Shown here piece after piece: positions 36,717 through 44,722 of a DNA stretch of 64,000 bases. The stretch is from an uncultured Lachnospiraceae bacterium. Its GTDB lineage: Bacteria; Bacillota; Clostridia; Lachnospirales; Lachnospiraceae. Each line of letters starts with the position of its first letter. Within the stretch, counting starts at the first letter, position 1. The stretch covers positions 15,541 through 79,540 of the forward strand of contig CAJURT010000011.1 in assembly GCA_910588875.1 (NCBI GenBank), in the 5' to 3' direction. A program made the position numbers and the translations under genes. Under the pieces are notes generated by a model, which was not told the DNA's origin, did not search any database, and saw only the letters and a list, made by a program, of their open reading frames with translations.

Positions 36717-37313
36717 ATGGAGAGAAAGGTTAGAGATAGAGCGGAGGATTTGGCGGCGAGGCTGACGCTTGAGGAGAAAATCGGCATGGTTCATGGTGCG
36801 GAATTGTTTGCGACAAGGGGGGTGGAACGGCTGGGGATCCCTCCTTTGCGGATGTCGGACAGTACTATGGGTGTGCGGCAGGATTTTGAGCCGGATTCCT
36901 GGCATGCTGTGGGCTACAGCAAGGATTTTGTTACTTATCTGCCCTGCTGCAGCGCCCTTGCGGCCACCTGGAACCGGGAGTTGGCAGAGAAAGCAGGTTC
37001 TGTGCTGGGGGAGGAGGCCAGAACTTTGGAGACTGTGGGACGGGGGGAAAGTCTGCCGGGCGGCAGGGTGCCTGTGGTGGTTTGTGAGGTTGCCAACAGC
37101 GGAGGATGTGCCGGGAAAGAGACGGTGCAGGTGTATTTGCGGCAGAAATTGCGGGATAAGAATATGCCTTATCAGGAACTGGCAGGTTTTGAGAAGGTGG
37201 AGTTGGCACCGGGGGAGAAAAGGATGGTTCAGATTCGTTTGCATGGGGATGTGCAGGGGAGGAAAATTGTTGTGGGGAGTTCTTCCCGGGATATCCGGGT
37301 TGTGGTGGATTAA
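36717..37313 (+). pseudogene. GH3 beta-glucosidase with large internal deletion
   Basis: A 198-residue open frame made of the two ends of a GH3 enzyme. Residues 1-100 match the GH3 N terminus (LTLEEKIGMVHG, GIPPLRMSDSTMGVRQDF, LAATWNRELAEKAGSVLGEEAR). Residues about 118-198 match the C-terminal fibronectin-III-like domain (VVCEVANSGGCAGKETVQVYL, ELAGFEKVELAPGEKRMV). Family members are usually 700-800 residues, so over 500 residues, including the catalytic Asp and the second alpha/beta domain, are missing. The frame is still open across the junction near 37025. It cannot be an active glycosidase. It retains a start with a weak AAAGGA site and may still be translated. Confidence 0.85.
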
Positions 37314-37417
37314 CCTGCATTTTATCGTTCGGGAGTTGGCTATGGCCGGCATTGCCGACAGGCTGGTTTTCCACGGGCCAAGTCCTTTTAGATGTATCCC
37401 TGAGAGAAGGAGGAAAA

Positions 37418-38941
37418 ATGAATTATTTAATAGGAATTGATGTGGGCACATCAGCCACCAAGACGGTATTGTTTGATGAAACAGCCAATGTGATTGCTTC
37501 GGCTTCCCTGGCCTATCCTTTGTACCAGCCCCAAAATGGCTGGGCAGAACAGAGACCGGAGGATTGGCGGGATGCGGTCTTTACCACAGTCAGGGAGGTG
37601 ATGGAACGTTCAGGCGTGAACCCGGGGGCAGTCAGGGGAATCGGCCTTTCCGGGCAGATGCACGGCCTGGTTATGCTGGATGAAAGCAAGGAGGTGATTC
37701 GTCCCTCCATCATTTGGTGTGACCAGAGGACAGGTGCAGAGGTGGAGGATATGCTGAGGCGGATGCCCAGAAAGAGGTGGATTGAGATTACGGCGAACCC
37801 GCCTCTGACCGGATGGACAGCGGCTAAGATTCTGTGGGTAAAAAAGAATGAGCCGGAGAATTACAAGCGCTGCCGCCATATCCTGCTGCCCAAGGATTAC
37901 ATCCGATATGTGCTTACCGGGGAATTTGCCACTGAGGTCAGTGATGCCAGCGGGATGCAGCTTCTGGATGTACCGGCTAGGGGCTGGTCAAAAGAGGTTT
38001 TGGAGGTGTTGGATATTGATCCCGGGCTCTTGGGACAGGTGTATGAATCCTGCCAGGTGACAGGGACTTTGACTGAGGAGGCAGCCAGGAGAACCGGGCT
38101 CTCTAAAGAGACCAAGGTGGTGGGGGGCGCCGGGGATAATGCAGCTGCGGCAGTGGGAACCGGTGTGGTTCGGGACGGAAGGGCTTTTACCACCATCGGT
38201 ACCTCTGGGGTGGTATTTGCCCACAGCAGCAGGGTGGCGATTGACCCTGAAGGCCGGGTTCATACCTGCTGCTGTGCGGTGCCGAATGCCTGGCATGTGA
38301 TGGGGGTTACCCAGGGAGCCGGGCTTTCCCTGAAATGGTTTAAAGATCAGCTGTGCCAGGATTATTCCGCCAGGGCAGAGAAGGAAGGCAGGGATGTATA
38401 TGACTGGATTAATGAGGACGTGGCTGCCGTGCCGGCAGGCAGCGACCGGCTGATTTATCTTCCCTATCTGATGGGAGAGCGAACCCCTCACCTGGATCCG
38501 GACTGCCGGGGAGTGTTCTTCGGCCTTTCTGCGATTCATCAGCGAAAACATCTTTTGCGGGCAGTTATGGAGGGCGTGGCTTATTCCCTCTGTGACTGTA
38601 AGGAGATTTTACAGGAGATGGGCATTGAGGTGGAAGGGATGATGGCCTGCGGCGGTGGGGGAAAAAGCCCGGTCTGGCGGCAGATGCTGGCAGATCTGTA
38701 CCGCTGTCCCGTGAAGACGGTGAGCCAGGAGGAAGGTCCGGCCCTGGGAGCCGCCATCTTGGCCGGGGTGGGCTGCGGGCTTTACCCGGATGTGGAGACT
38801 GCCTGTGACCGGCTGATTGGGGAGAAGTGCGCCACAATGCCAAAGGAAGGGCAGGCCGAGGTTTACGAGAAATACCACCGTTTGTATCAGAACTTGTACC
38901 AAAGCCTGAAGAGGAATTTCAAGGAACTGGCCAGACTGTGA
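37418..38941 (+). CDS. xylB: Xylulokinase
   Basis: A 507-residue FGGY-family sugar kinase that phosphorylates D-xylulose to xylulose 5-phosphate. The ATP-binding phosphate-1 loop IGIDVGTSATKTVLFD is at the N terminus; GLSGQMHGLVMLD and IIWCDQRT are xylulokinase signatures, with the catalytic Asp in VVGGAGDNAAAAVGTG. The adenosine segment MACGGGGKSPVWRQM and EEGPALGAAILAG follow. AAGGAGG lies 7 nt before ATG 37418; the frame extends upstream without a site. With the alpha-xylosidase it links side-chain xylose to the pentose phosphate pathway. No canonical xylose isomerase gene is adjacent; a FucI-like isomerase follows. Confidence 0.93.
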   Translation: MNYLIGIDVGTSATKTVLFDETANVIASASLAYPLYQPQNGWAEQRPEDWRDAVFTTVREVMERSGVNPGAVRGIGLSGQMHGLVMLDESKEVIRPSIIWCDQRTGAEVEDMLRRMPRKRWIEITANPPLTGWTAAKILWVKKNEPENYKRCRHILLPKDYIRYVLTGEFATEVSDASGMQLLDVPARGWSKEVLEVLDIDPGLLGQVYESCQVTGTLTEEAARRTGLSKETKVVGGAGDNAAAAVGTGVVRDGRAFTTIGTSGVVFAHSSRVAIDPEGRVHTCCCAVPNAWHVMGVTQGAGLSLKWFKDQLCQDYSARAEKEGRDVYDWINEDVAAVPAGSDRLIYLPYLMGERTPHLDPDCRGVFFGLSAIHQRKHLLRAVMEGVAYSLCDCKEILQEMGIEVEGMMACGGGGKSPVWRQMLADLYRCPVKTVSQEEGPALGAAILAGVGCGLYPDVETACDRLIGEKCATMPKEGQAEVYEKYHRLYQNLYQSLKRNFKELARL

Positions 38942-38964
38942 CTTTTCAGGCAGCCAGGAAAAGG

Positions 38965-39066
38965 GGTGTAGAGATTTACAAGGTAAGTGACCCGGAATTC
39001 ATAGAATAGGGAAGAGCGATTCCAGGGTATGGCCTGGAAGAACTGATTGAAAAAATAAAAAACTCC
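38965..39066 (+). pseudogene. Remnant of a DUF4867-like gene
   Basis: Between xylB and the isomerase the plus frame reads VEIYKVSDPEFIE, then an in-frame TAG at 39007-39009, then GRAIPGYGLEELIEKIKNS. This resembles the first 35 residues of DUF4867-type proteins (pattern KVTDPxFxxYGRVVxxYDxxELI), which are short sugar-locus proteins of unknown function. No start codon with a site and no remainder of the gene exist, because the isomerase begins at 39100. I judge it a truncated relic; the family name is from memory and tentative. Confidence 0.5.
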
Positions 39067-39076
39067 GGTACCGGAG
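39063..39076. repeat. 14-bp perfect palindrome before the isomerase
   Basis: CTCCGGTACCGGAG stands 24 bp before the isomerase start and just ahead of its GGAGGAGG ribosome site. It may be an RNA hairpin that affects translation, an operator, or a relic within the DUF4867-like remnant. Confidence 0.4.
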
Positions 39077-39099
39077 AATGTGGAGGAGGATTTTTAATT

Positions 39100-40593
39100 A
39101 TGATAGCAAACATTCCCCAAATTAGGGCAGGAATCGTGGCAGTAAGCCGGGACTGTTTCCCGGAAAGCCTTTCCGTGAACCGCAGAAGGGCTGTGGTGGA
39201 GGCTTATGAAAAAAAATACGGCAGGGAGAGCATTTACGAATGCCCGGTCTGTATTGTGGAGAGCGAGTTGCACATGCTTCAGGCACTGGAGGATGTGAAA
39301 AAAGCAGGATGCAATGCCCTGGTGGTATATCTGGGGAACTTTGGGCCGGAGATAGCGGAAACTATGCTGGCCAGTAATTTTGAGGGGCCTGTGATGTTCG
39401 TGGCTGCGGCAGAGGAAAGGGGAGATAACCTGATTCAGGGACGGGGGGATGCTTATTGCGGTATGCTCAATGCCAGCTATAATTTAAAGCTACGCAATGT
39501 CCGTGCCTATATTCCTGAGTATCCGGTGGGAACAGCAGAGGAATGTGCGGACATGATTCATGAGTTTCTGCCTATTGCCCGTGCAGCCGTAGGTCTGAAA
39601 AACTTAAAAATCATCAGCTTTGGCCCCAGGCCTTTGAATTTTCTGGCATGCAATGCGCCGATTAAGCAGCTGTACAATCTCGGCGTAGAGATCGAGGAGA
39701 ACTCAGAATTGGATCTCTTTGAGGCCTTCCACAGCCACGCCGGGGATCCCCGGATTCCGGAGGTGGTAAGGGACATGGAGGAGGAACTGGGGGAAGGGAA
39801 CAAGAAGCCGGAAATCCTTGTGAGGCTTGCCCAGTACGAACTGACGCTGCTGGATTGGGTGGAGTGTCATAAGGGGAGCCGGGAGTATGTGGCCATTGCC
39901 GGGAAATGTTGGCCGGCATTCCAGACCCAGTTCGGTTTTGTGCCTTGCTATGTGAACAGCCGACTTACCGGGCGGGGAATTCCCGTGTCCTGTGAAGTGG
40001 ATATCTATGGGGCGCTCAGTGAATTTATCGGCACCTGTGTCAGCCAGGATGCAGTGACTCTTCTGGATATTAACAATTCCGTGCCTGCGGATCTGTATCA
40101 GGAAGACATTGCAGGAAAATTTCCCTATGAGCATAAGGAGACCTTTATGGGTTTTCACTGCGGGAATACCTGTTCGAAAAAGCTGGCATTCTGTGAAATG
40201 AAGCATCAGTTCATCATGGCCCGCTCCCTGCCGGAGGAGGTGACCCAGGGCACCCTGGAGGGAGACATCGCTCCCGGGAATATCACTTTTTACCGGCTCC
40301 AGAGTACAGCAGACTGTAAGCTTCGGGGCTACATTGCCCAGGGGGAGGTGCTTCCGGCCAGTACCCGTTCCTTTGGCGCCATCGGAATTTTCGCTATTCC
40401 CCAGATGGGACGCTTTTACCGCCATGTGCTGATTGAGAAGAATTATCCCCATCACGGGGCAGTGGCCTTTGGGCATTTCGGGAAGGCGCTGTATGAAGTG
40501 TTTAAGTATATCGGAGTGGAGGCAGAGGAAATCGGATTTAACCAGCCAAAAGAAATGCGTTATCCCGGGGAGAATCCCTTTGGGCTGAGTTGA
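39100..40593 (+). CDS. L-fucose/L-arabinose-isomerase-family sugar isomerase
   Basis: A 497-residue protein of the FucI/AraA isomerase superfamily, enzymes that convert aldoses to ketoses with a divalent metal. Likely metal ligands are Glu in SCEVDIYGALSEFIG, Asp in TLLDINN and His in the C-terminal HHGAVAFGHFG; MGFHCGNTC is another family segment. Sequence is well short of and unlike classic FucI (about 590), placing it among the FucI-related proteins of unassigned substrate. It lies between xylulokinase and a transaldolase-family gene, which suggests a pentose role, perhaps D-xylose to D-xylulose; L-fucose or L-arabinose are alternatives. GGAGGAGG precedes the ATG. Confidence 0.8.
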   Translation: MIANIPQIRAGIVAVSRDCFPESLSVNRRRAVVEAYEKKYGRESIYECPVCIVESELHMLQALEDVKKAGCNALVVYLGNFGPEIAETMLASNFEGPVMFVAAAEERGDNLIQGRGDAYCGMLNASYNLKLRNVRAYIPEYPVGTAEECADMIHEFLPIARAAVGLKNLKIISFGPRPLNFLACNAPIKQLYNLGVEIEENSELDLFEAFHSHAGDPRIPEVVRDMEEELGEGNKKPEILVRLAQYELTLLDWVECHKGSREYVAIAGKCWPAFQTQFGFVPCYVNSRLTGRGIPVSCEVDIYGALSEFIGTCVSQDAVTLLDINNSVPADLYQEDIAGKFPYEHKETFMGFHCGNTCSKKLAFCEMKHQFIMARSLPEEVTQGTLEGDIAPGNITFYRLQSTADCKLRGYIAQGEVLPASTRSFGAIGIFAIPQMGRFYRHVLIEKNYPHHGAVAFGHFGKALYEVFKYIGVEAEEIGFNQPKEMRYPGENPFGLS

Positions 40594-40626
40594 AGCGCTG
40601 AAGGCTCATCTTTCGGGAAGGGCAGA

Positions 40627-40655
40627 TGCATAAAACAAATGCATAACTGCATAAA
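40627..40655 (+). repeat. Three direct TGCATAA repeats upstream of the aldolase promoter
   Basis: TGCATAA occurs at 40627, 40640 and 40648, just upstream of a good -35. The spacing (13 and 8) is not helical, but the cluster is AT-rich and could be a regulator site. Confidence 0.35.
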
Positions 40656-40669
40656 TTCCGGAGAAACCT

Positions 40670-40698
40670 TTGACGTTTCCTGTTTTCCATGGTAGGAT
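40670..40698 (+). promoter_or_regulatory. Sigma-A promoter of the transaldolase-family gene
   Basis: TTGACG (40670-40675) and TAGGAT (40693-40698) are separated by 17 bp. The start codon is 50 bp downstream. It shows that this gene has its own transcript in addition to any read-through from the isomerase. Confidence 0.6.
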
Positions 40699-40748
40699 TC
40701 TATTGTAGAAAATGATATGCAGAAGTATTGGGAAAGGAGAGTAGGAAC

Positions 40749-41399
40749 ATGAGATTTTTTGTGGACACTGCCAATGTGGAGGAGATCCGTAAGGCCAATG
40801 ACATGGGGATTATCTGTGGGGTGACCACCAATCCCTCCCTGATTGCCAAGGAGGGGCGGGATTTTAACCAGGTGATCGCAGAGATCGCCTCCATCGTGGA
40901 CGGGCCCATCAGCGGTGAGGTGAAGGCCACCACCGTGGATGCAGAGGGGATGATCCGGGAAGGGAGGGAGATTGCCGCTATCCATCCCAACATGGTGGTG
41001 AAGATTCCCATGACCGTGGAGGGGCTCAAGGCAGTGAAGGTTCTCCATGCAGAGGGGATCCATACCAATGTGACATTAGTGTTTACCACCGCCCAGGCTC
41101 TTTTGGCTGCCCGGGCCGGGGCTACTTATGTGTCCCCGTTTTTGGGGCGGCTGGATGACATTTCCATGCCGGGGATAGGACTGATCGAGGAGATTGCAGA
41201 GATATTTGATATCCATGGCATTGAGACGGAGATTATCGCTGCCAGCATCCGCCATCCGATCCATGTGATCGACTGTGCCCGGGCCGGGGCACAGATCGCC
41301 ACCGTGCCCTATAAAGTACTGGAGCAAATGACAAAGCATCCCTTGACGGATGCAGGGATCCAGAAGTTCCAGGCAGATTACCGGGCAGTGTTCGGGTAA
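40749..41399 (+). CDS. Transaldolase / fructose-6-phosphate aldolase family protein
   Basis: A 216-residue small class I aldolase (TalC/FSA/MipB family). The Schiff-base Lys85 is in MVVKIPMT, and MRFFVDTANVEEI, GVTTNPSL, NVTLVFTTAQALLAARAGA and YVSPFLGRLDD are all present. In Firmicutes such proteins commonly act as transaldolase in the pentose phosphate pathway, which would let the cell use the xylulose 5-phosphate made by xylB; aldolase on fructose 6-phosphate is the alternative. Start 40749 follows AAAGGAG by about 10 nt; the frame extends to a TTG at 40728. Confidence 0.9.
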   Translation: MRFFVDTANVEEIRKANDMGIICGVTTNPSLIAKEGRDFNQVIAEIASIVDGPISGEVKATTVDAEGMIREGREIAAIHPNMVVKIPMTVEGLKAVKVLHAEGIHTNVTLVFTTAQALLAARAGATYVSPFLGRLDDISMPGIGLIEEIAEIFDIHGIETEIIAASIRHPIHVIDCARAGAQIATVPYKVLEQMTKHPLTDAGIQKFQADYRAVFG

Positions 41400-41443
41400 A
41401 GTTCCTGTGATAAAATCAAGGGGACAGTGAAGGAGGAGAAGGA

Positions 41444-42154
41444 ATGCTGTATCCGACCATCGGTGTCCCCTTTATGGGGACAGATTTATTTTGCCGTTAT
41501 CAGCAGTATAAATATACCCGCTGCCTGCGGCGTTCAGGAGCCCTTGTGCAGATTTTGATGCCGGACACTTCATCGGAGGCCATGTCTGCTGCCATAAACC
41601 AGTGTGCTGGTTTTTTGTTTCCCGGAGGCCCGGATATAAGGCCGGACAGGTACGGGGAGAAGCCTCAGCCTGGCTGTGGAAAACCGGATCCGGTGAGGGA
41701 TGCTTTTGAACTGCAGTTTTTAGGGGCTGTCCTGGCTGCGAGAAAGCCTTTGTTTTGTATCGGACGGGGAATGCAGCTTTTGAACGTGGCATTTGGCGGT
41801 ACCCTGATCCAGGATATGAAAGGAAGACAGGAATATCCACATATGGATTTTGCGAACCGGGCATCGGCGACGCATCCCATTGAATTGGATCCGGATAGCC
41901 TGGTATCCCGCCTTTTGGGTTCAGATGCTGTTACGGTGAACAGCCTGCATCACCAGGCTGCTGATACCATCGGGGAAGGGCTTTGGATTGCTGCTGACAG
42001 CCCCGAAGGCTTTCCCGAAGCGCTGGAGATTGAGGATTACCCCTTTTGTCTTGCCGTACAGTGGCATCCGGAGTATATGGCTGCAAGGACTTTGGTGCAG
42101 CAGAAGCTGTTTCAGGCGTTTGCAGATGCCTGCCGGAACAGTGGAGAGAATTAA
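41444..42154 (+). CDS. Class I glutamine-amidotransferase-like protein (peptidase C26)
   Basis: A 236-residue relative of gamma-glutamyl-GABA hydrolase PuuD. Family segments are FPGGPDIRPDRYGE, RGMQLLNVAFGGTLIQD, HPIEL, VNSLHHQAA and the His/Glu pair in VQWHPEY. The nucleophile elbow, normally G-I-C-R-G, reads C-I-G-R-G here (Cys105, Gly107), so the cysteine is two residues before its expected place. Either the enzyme is inactive or the elbow has shifted. GGAGGAG precedes the ATG. It stands after the transaldolase-family gene and before an AEC transporter; role unknown. Confidence 0.82.
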   Translation: MLYPTIGVPFMGTDLFCRYQQYKYTRCLRRSGALVQILMPDTSSEAMSAAINQCAGFLFPGGPDIRPDRYGEKPQPGCGKPDPVRDAFELQFLGAVLAARKPLFCIGRGMQLLNVAFGGTLIQDMKGRQEYPHMDFANRASATHPIELDPDSLVSRLLGSDAVTVNSLHHQAADTIGEGLWIAADSPEGFPEALEIEDYPFCLAVQWHPEYMAARTLVQQKLFQAFADACRNSGEN

Positions 42155-42252
42155 AATACAAGAAAGCAGTTGCACTCTCTGCAATGATTTGGTAGTATAT
42201 AGCGTATGTGTTTGGATTTGGAAAAAATTGTCAGATGATAAAGGAGAGGGCG

Positions 42253-43173
42253 ATGGCTGGGATTGCAAGTGTGCTGGCGAAGGCAGCGGCGTTTGTTTTG
42301 ATTATTGTAACCGGGTATGTATTAAAGAAAAAGGGATTCTTCCACCCGGATGATTTTTATCTTTTTTCTAAGGTGGTGGTACGCATTACGCTGCCCTGCG
42401 CCATTATTTCAAATTTCAGCAAGGTGTCAATGGAAAACTCCCTGCTGTTTATGTGCGTGCTTGGCCTGGTGGCAAACCTTGTGATGGTAGCAGCAGGGTT
42501 TCTTTTGTATCTGCGCGGGAGCAGGCAGGACCGGGCATTTGCCATGATTAATCTGTCCGGTTACAATATCGGGAATTTTACCCTGCCTTTTGTACAGAAT
42601 TTTTTAGGGCCGGTGGGGTTTGCGGCAACCAGCCTTTTTGACGCCGGGAATGCAGTCATGTGTACCGGGGCGACCTTTACGATGGCTTCTATTGCGGCAG
42701 GGGAGGGAGAGCGCCCGTCCGTAAAGAATGTGCTGAAAAGCCTGTTTTCTTCCCTGCCCTTTGATGCTTATTTGATTATGACCGTGCTGGCGGTCTTCAG
42801 GGTCTCCTTGCCGGAACTGATCACCTCCTATGCCGGGACGGTTGGAGGCGCCAATGCATTTTTGGCGCTTTTGATGATCGGGATCGGATTTGAGATCCGG
42901 ATGGAACGGGAGAAGCTTGCGAAGATCCTCCAGATCCTGGCCTGGCGTTATGGGACGGGAATCCTGATGGCAGTTGCCGCCTATTTTTGGCTGCCCTTTG
43001 CCTTAGAAGTGCGCCAGGCAATTGCCCTCATTGCATTAGGGCCGGTTTCCTCCGTTTCCCCGGCATTTACCGGCAGGGTGGGCGGCGATGTGGAATTGTC
43101 AAGTGCCGTTAATTCCCTTTCAATTGTAATCAGCATTGTGATGATCACCGGTGCATTGGCGGTGCTGTTATAA
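42253..43173 (+). CDS. AEC-family transporter (auxin efflux carrier type)
   Basis: A 306-residue membrane protein with about ten hydrophobic segments in two halves, fitting the AEC family that exports or imports organic acids (for example malate permeases). Segments such as YVLKKKGFFHPDDFYLFSK and VVRITLPCAIISNFS at the N-terminal half are typical. ATG 42253 has AAAGGAG 8-9 nt upstream, while the frame extends to 42208 without a site. Its 3' end overlaps the convergent MATE gene by 29 bp. Substrate unknown. Confidence 0.85.
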   Translation: MAGIASVLAKAAAFVLIIVTGYVLKKKGFFHPDDFYLFSKVVVRITLPCAIISNFSKVSMENSLLFMCVLGLVANLVMVAAGFLLYLRGSRQDRAFAMINLSGYNIGNFTLPFVQNFLGPVGFAATSLFDAGNAVMCTGATFTMASIAAGEGERPSVKNVLKSLFSSLPFDAYLIMTVLAVFRVSLPELITSYAGTVGGANAFLALLMIGIGFEIRMEREKLAKILQILAWRYGTGILMAVAAYFWLPFALEVRQAIALIALGPVSSVSPAFTGRVGGDVELSSAVNSLSIVISIVMITGALAVLL

Positions 43174-44584
43174 TGGTCATACACCCCCCCTGACGGATGT
43201 TCTGCATCCGTTTGGCCATGATTCGCGGAAAAGCGTGCAGAAACAAGGTTGTGGTAACCGTGGCTGCCGCCAGGTCTGCGACAGGCTCCGAAAAGAAGGT
43301 GGCTTCTGCAGAAAACAGGGCAGGCAGCAAGAGGAGGCTGGCCAGGAATAGGGTTTTCCGGAAAATAGAACAAAACAGGGCTAACCGGACCTGTCCCAGG
43401 GCAGTTGTCTCATCCACCAGTGGATATTGGACGGCCAGGGGGATGACCATTGCCGTAAACCATTTAATATACCTTACGGAACGGGAGAGGATCTCGGCAT
43501 CTTTTGTGAACAAGGCCACATAGAACGGTGAAAAAATCTGGGTGATAACTGTCATAAAGGTGCAAAAGGCAATGCATAATCCCACAATCCAGAAAAAGGC
43601 CTGTTTAATCCGGGGGACATTGCCGGCTCCGTAATTAAAGCTGACAACAGGCTGGCTGCCAAGGGTGATCCCGCCCAAGGGCATTGTGATAAGGAGCAGG
43701 TAGCTTTGCACAATGGTGGCACAGGTGATCAGGATATCCCCCTCTTTTGGCCCGCCGTACTTTTGGAGAACCGTGTTTAAGGCAATGAGCAATATGCTGT
43801 CACTGGCAATAATCAAAAACGGCGAGAACCCGAATGAGACAATCTGCCGTATTACCGGCCAATGGAAGCCGCCCCATCCTAAGCGGACGGGCATTTTTTT
43901 ATGGTACAGTGACAGCAGAACAAGGGCACATGAGGCCATCTGGGAAATGACGGTGGCAGCTGCAGCACCGGCCACGCCCATATGGAAGGCAAAAATAAGG
44001 ATCGGATCCAGGACAATATTCAGTACGGCACCCAGAATTACCGTTGCCATGCCTAGGCCGGAAAAACCCTGTGCAATCAGGAAGCTGTTCATTCCTGCAG
44101 ACATAAGGGCAAAAAAGGTTCCCGCCGCGTAAATGGTAAGGTAAGTATTTGCATACCCAAATGTAGCCTGGCTGGCGCCGAACCACATAAGAAGGCGTTC
44201 CTTGGATGCCAGGAAGAGTACGGTCAGAACAAGGGAGAGGACCAGCAACAGAAAAAAACAATTGTTCAGGATTTGCTGTGCCTCTTTTTTTCTGTTGGCT
44301 CCCATACGCATGGCTAACAGGGGAGAGCCTCCCAGGCCAACTAAGGAGGATACGGAGGACAGCAGGGTGACAATAGGCCCACATACACCTACCCCGGCTA
44401 AGGCAAGGCTGCCCACACCGGCACCGATGTACATACGGTCAACAATGGAGTAAAGCACATTTACTAACTGGGCCAGCATGGTGGGGATTGCCAGCCGCAG
44501 CACAAGGCGGGGGACGGGGTCATGTCCCAAATCGTTCAGTCGTTTCATACCTCTGTTATCACTGAAACAGTGATGGCTCCTCAT
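43145..44584 (-). CDS. MATE-family multidrug/solute exporter
   Basis: A 479-residue protein with twelve hydrophobic segments in two MATE repeats. The N-terminal PRLVLRLAIPTMLAQLVNVLYSIVDRMYIG is the family signature, with the cognate VLNIVLDPILIF and second-half PLGGITLGSQPVVSFNYGAG segments. It exchanges cationic compounds for Na+ or H+; substrate is unknown. Two starts are possible (44584 and 44548); neither has a strong ribosome site. Its tail overlaps the AEC gene by 29 bp in convergent orientation, and its start faces the EndoQ-UvrD gene divergently. Confidence 0.88.
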   Translation of the reverse strand: MRSHHCFSDNRGMKRLNDLGHDPVPRLVLRLAIPTMLAQLVNVLYSIVDRMYIGAGVGSLALAGVGVCGPIVTLLSSVSSLVGLGGSPLLAMRMGANRKKEAQQILNNCFFLLLVLSLVLTVLFLASKERLLMWFGASQATFGYANTYLTIYAAGTFFALMSAGMNSFLIAQGFSGLGMATVILGAVLNIVLDPILIFAFHMGVAGAAAATVISQMASCALVLLSLYHKKMPVRLGWGGFHWPVIRQIVSFGFSPFLIIASDSILLIALNTVLQKYGGPKEGDILITCATIVQSYLLLITMPLGGITLGSQPVVSFNYGAGNVPRIKQAFFWIVGLCIAFCTFMTVITQIFSPFYVALFTKDAEILSRSVRYIKWFTAMVIPLAVQYPLVDETTALGQVRLALFCSIFRKTLFLASLLLLPALFSAEATFFSEPVADLAAATVTTTLFLHAFPRIMAKRMQNIRQGGCMTIITAPPMHR

Positions 44585-44722
44585 CTTTCTTTTGTTTTAT
44601 GTTTACGGAAAAGCTTCCAAGTATAACAAAATAACACATTTATATGGGGGAGTCAATTGGTATTTGTAAATTTTTATAAATTTTGGCCGGCTTCCTTAAG
44701 CAGATAAAAAGTGAGACAAAAT

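Noticed and set aside
36769..37440. A 223-codon plus-strand frame overlapping the GH3 remnant
   Set aside because: It is Arg/Trp/Cys-rich and domain-free, whereas the other frame matches GH3 at both ends.
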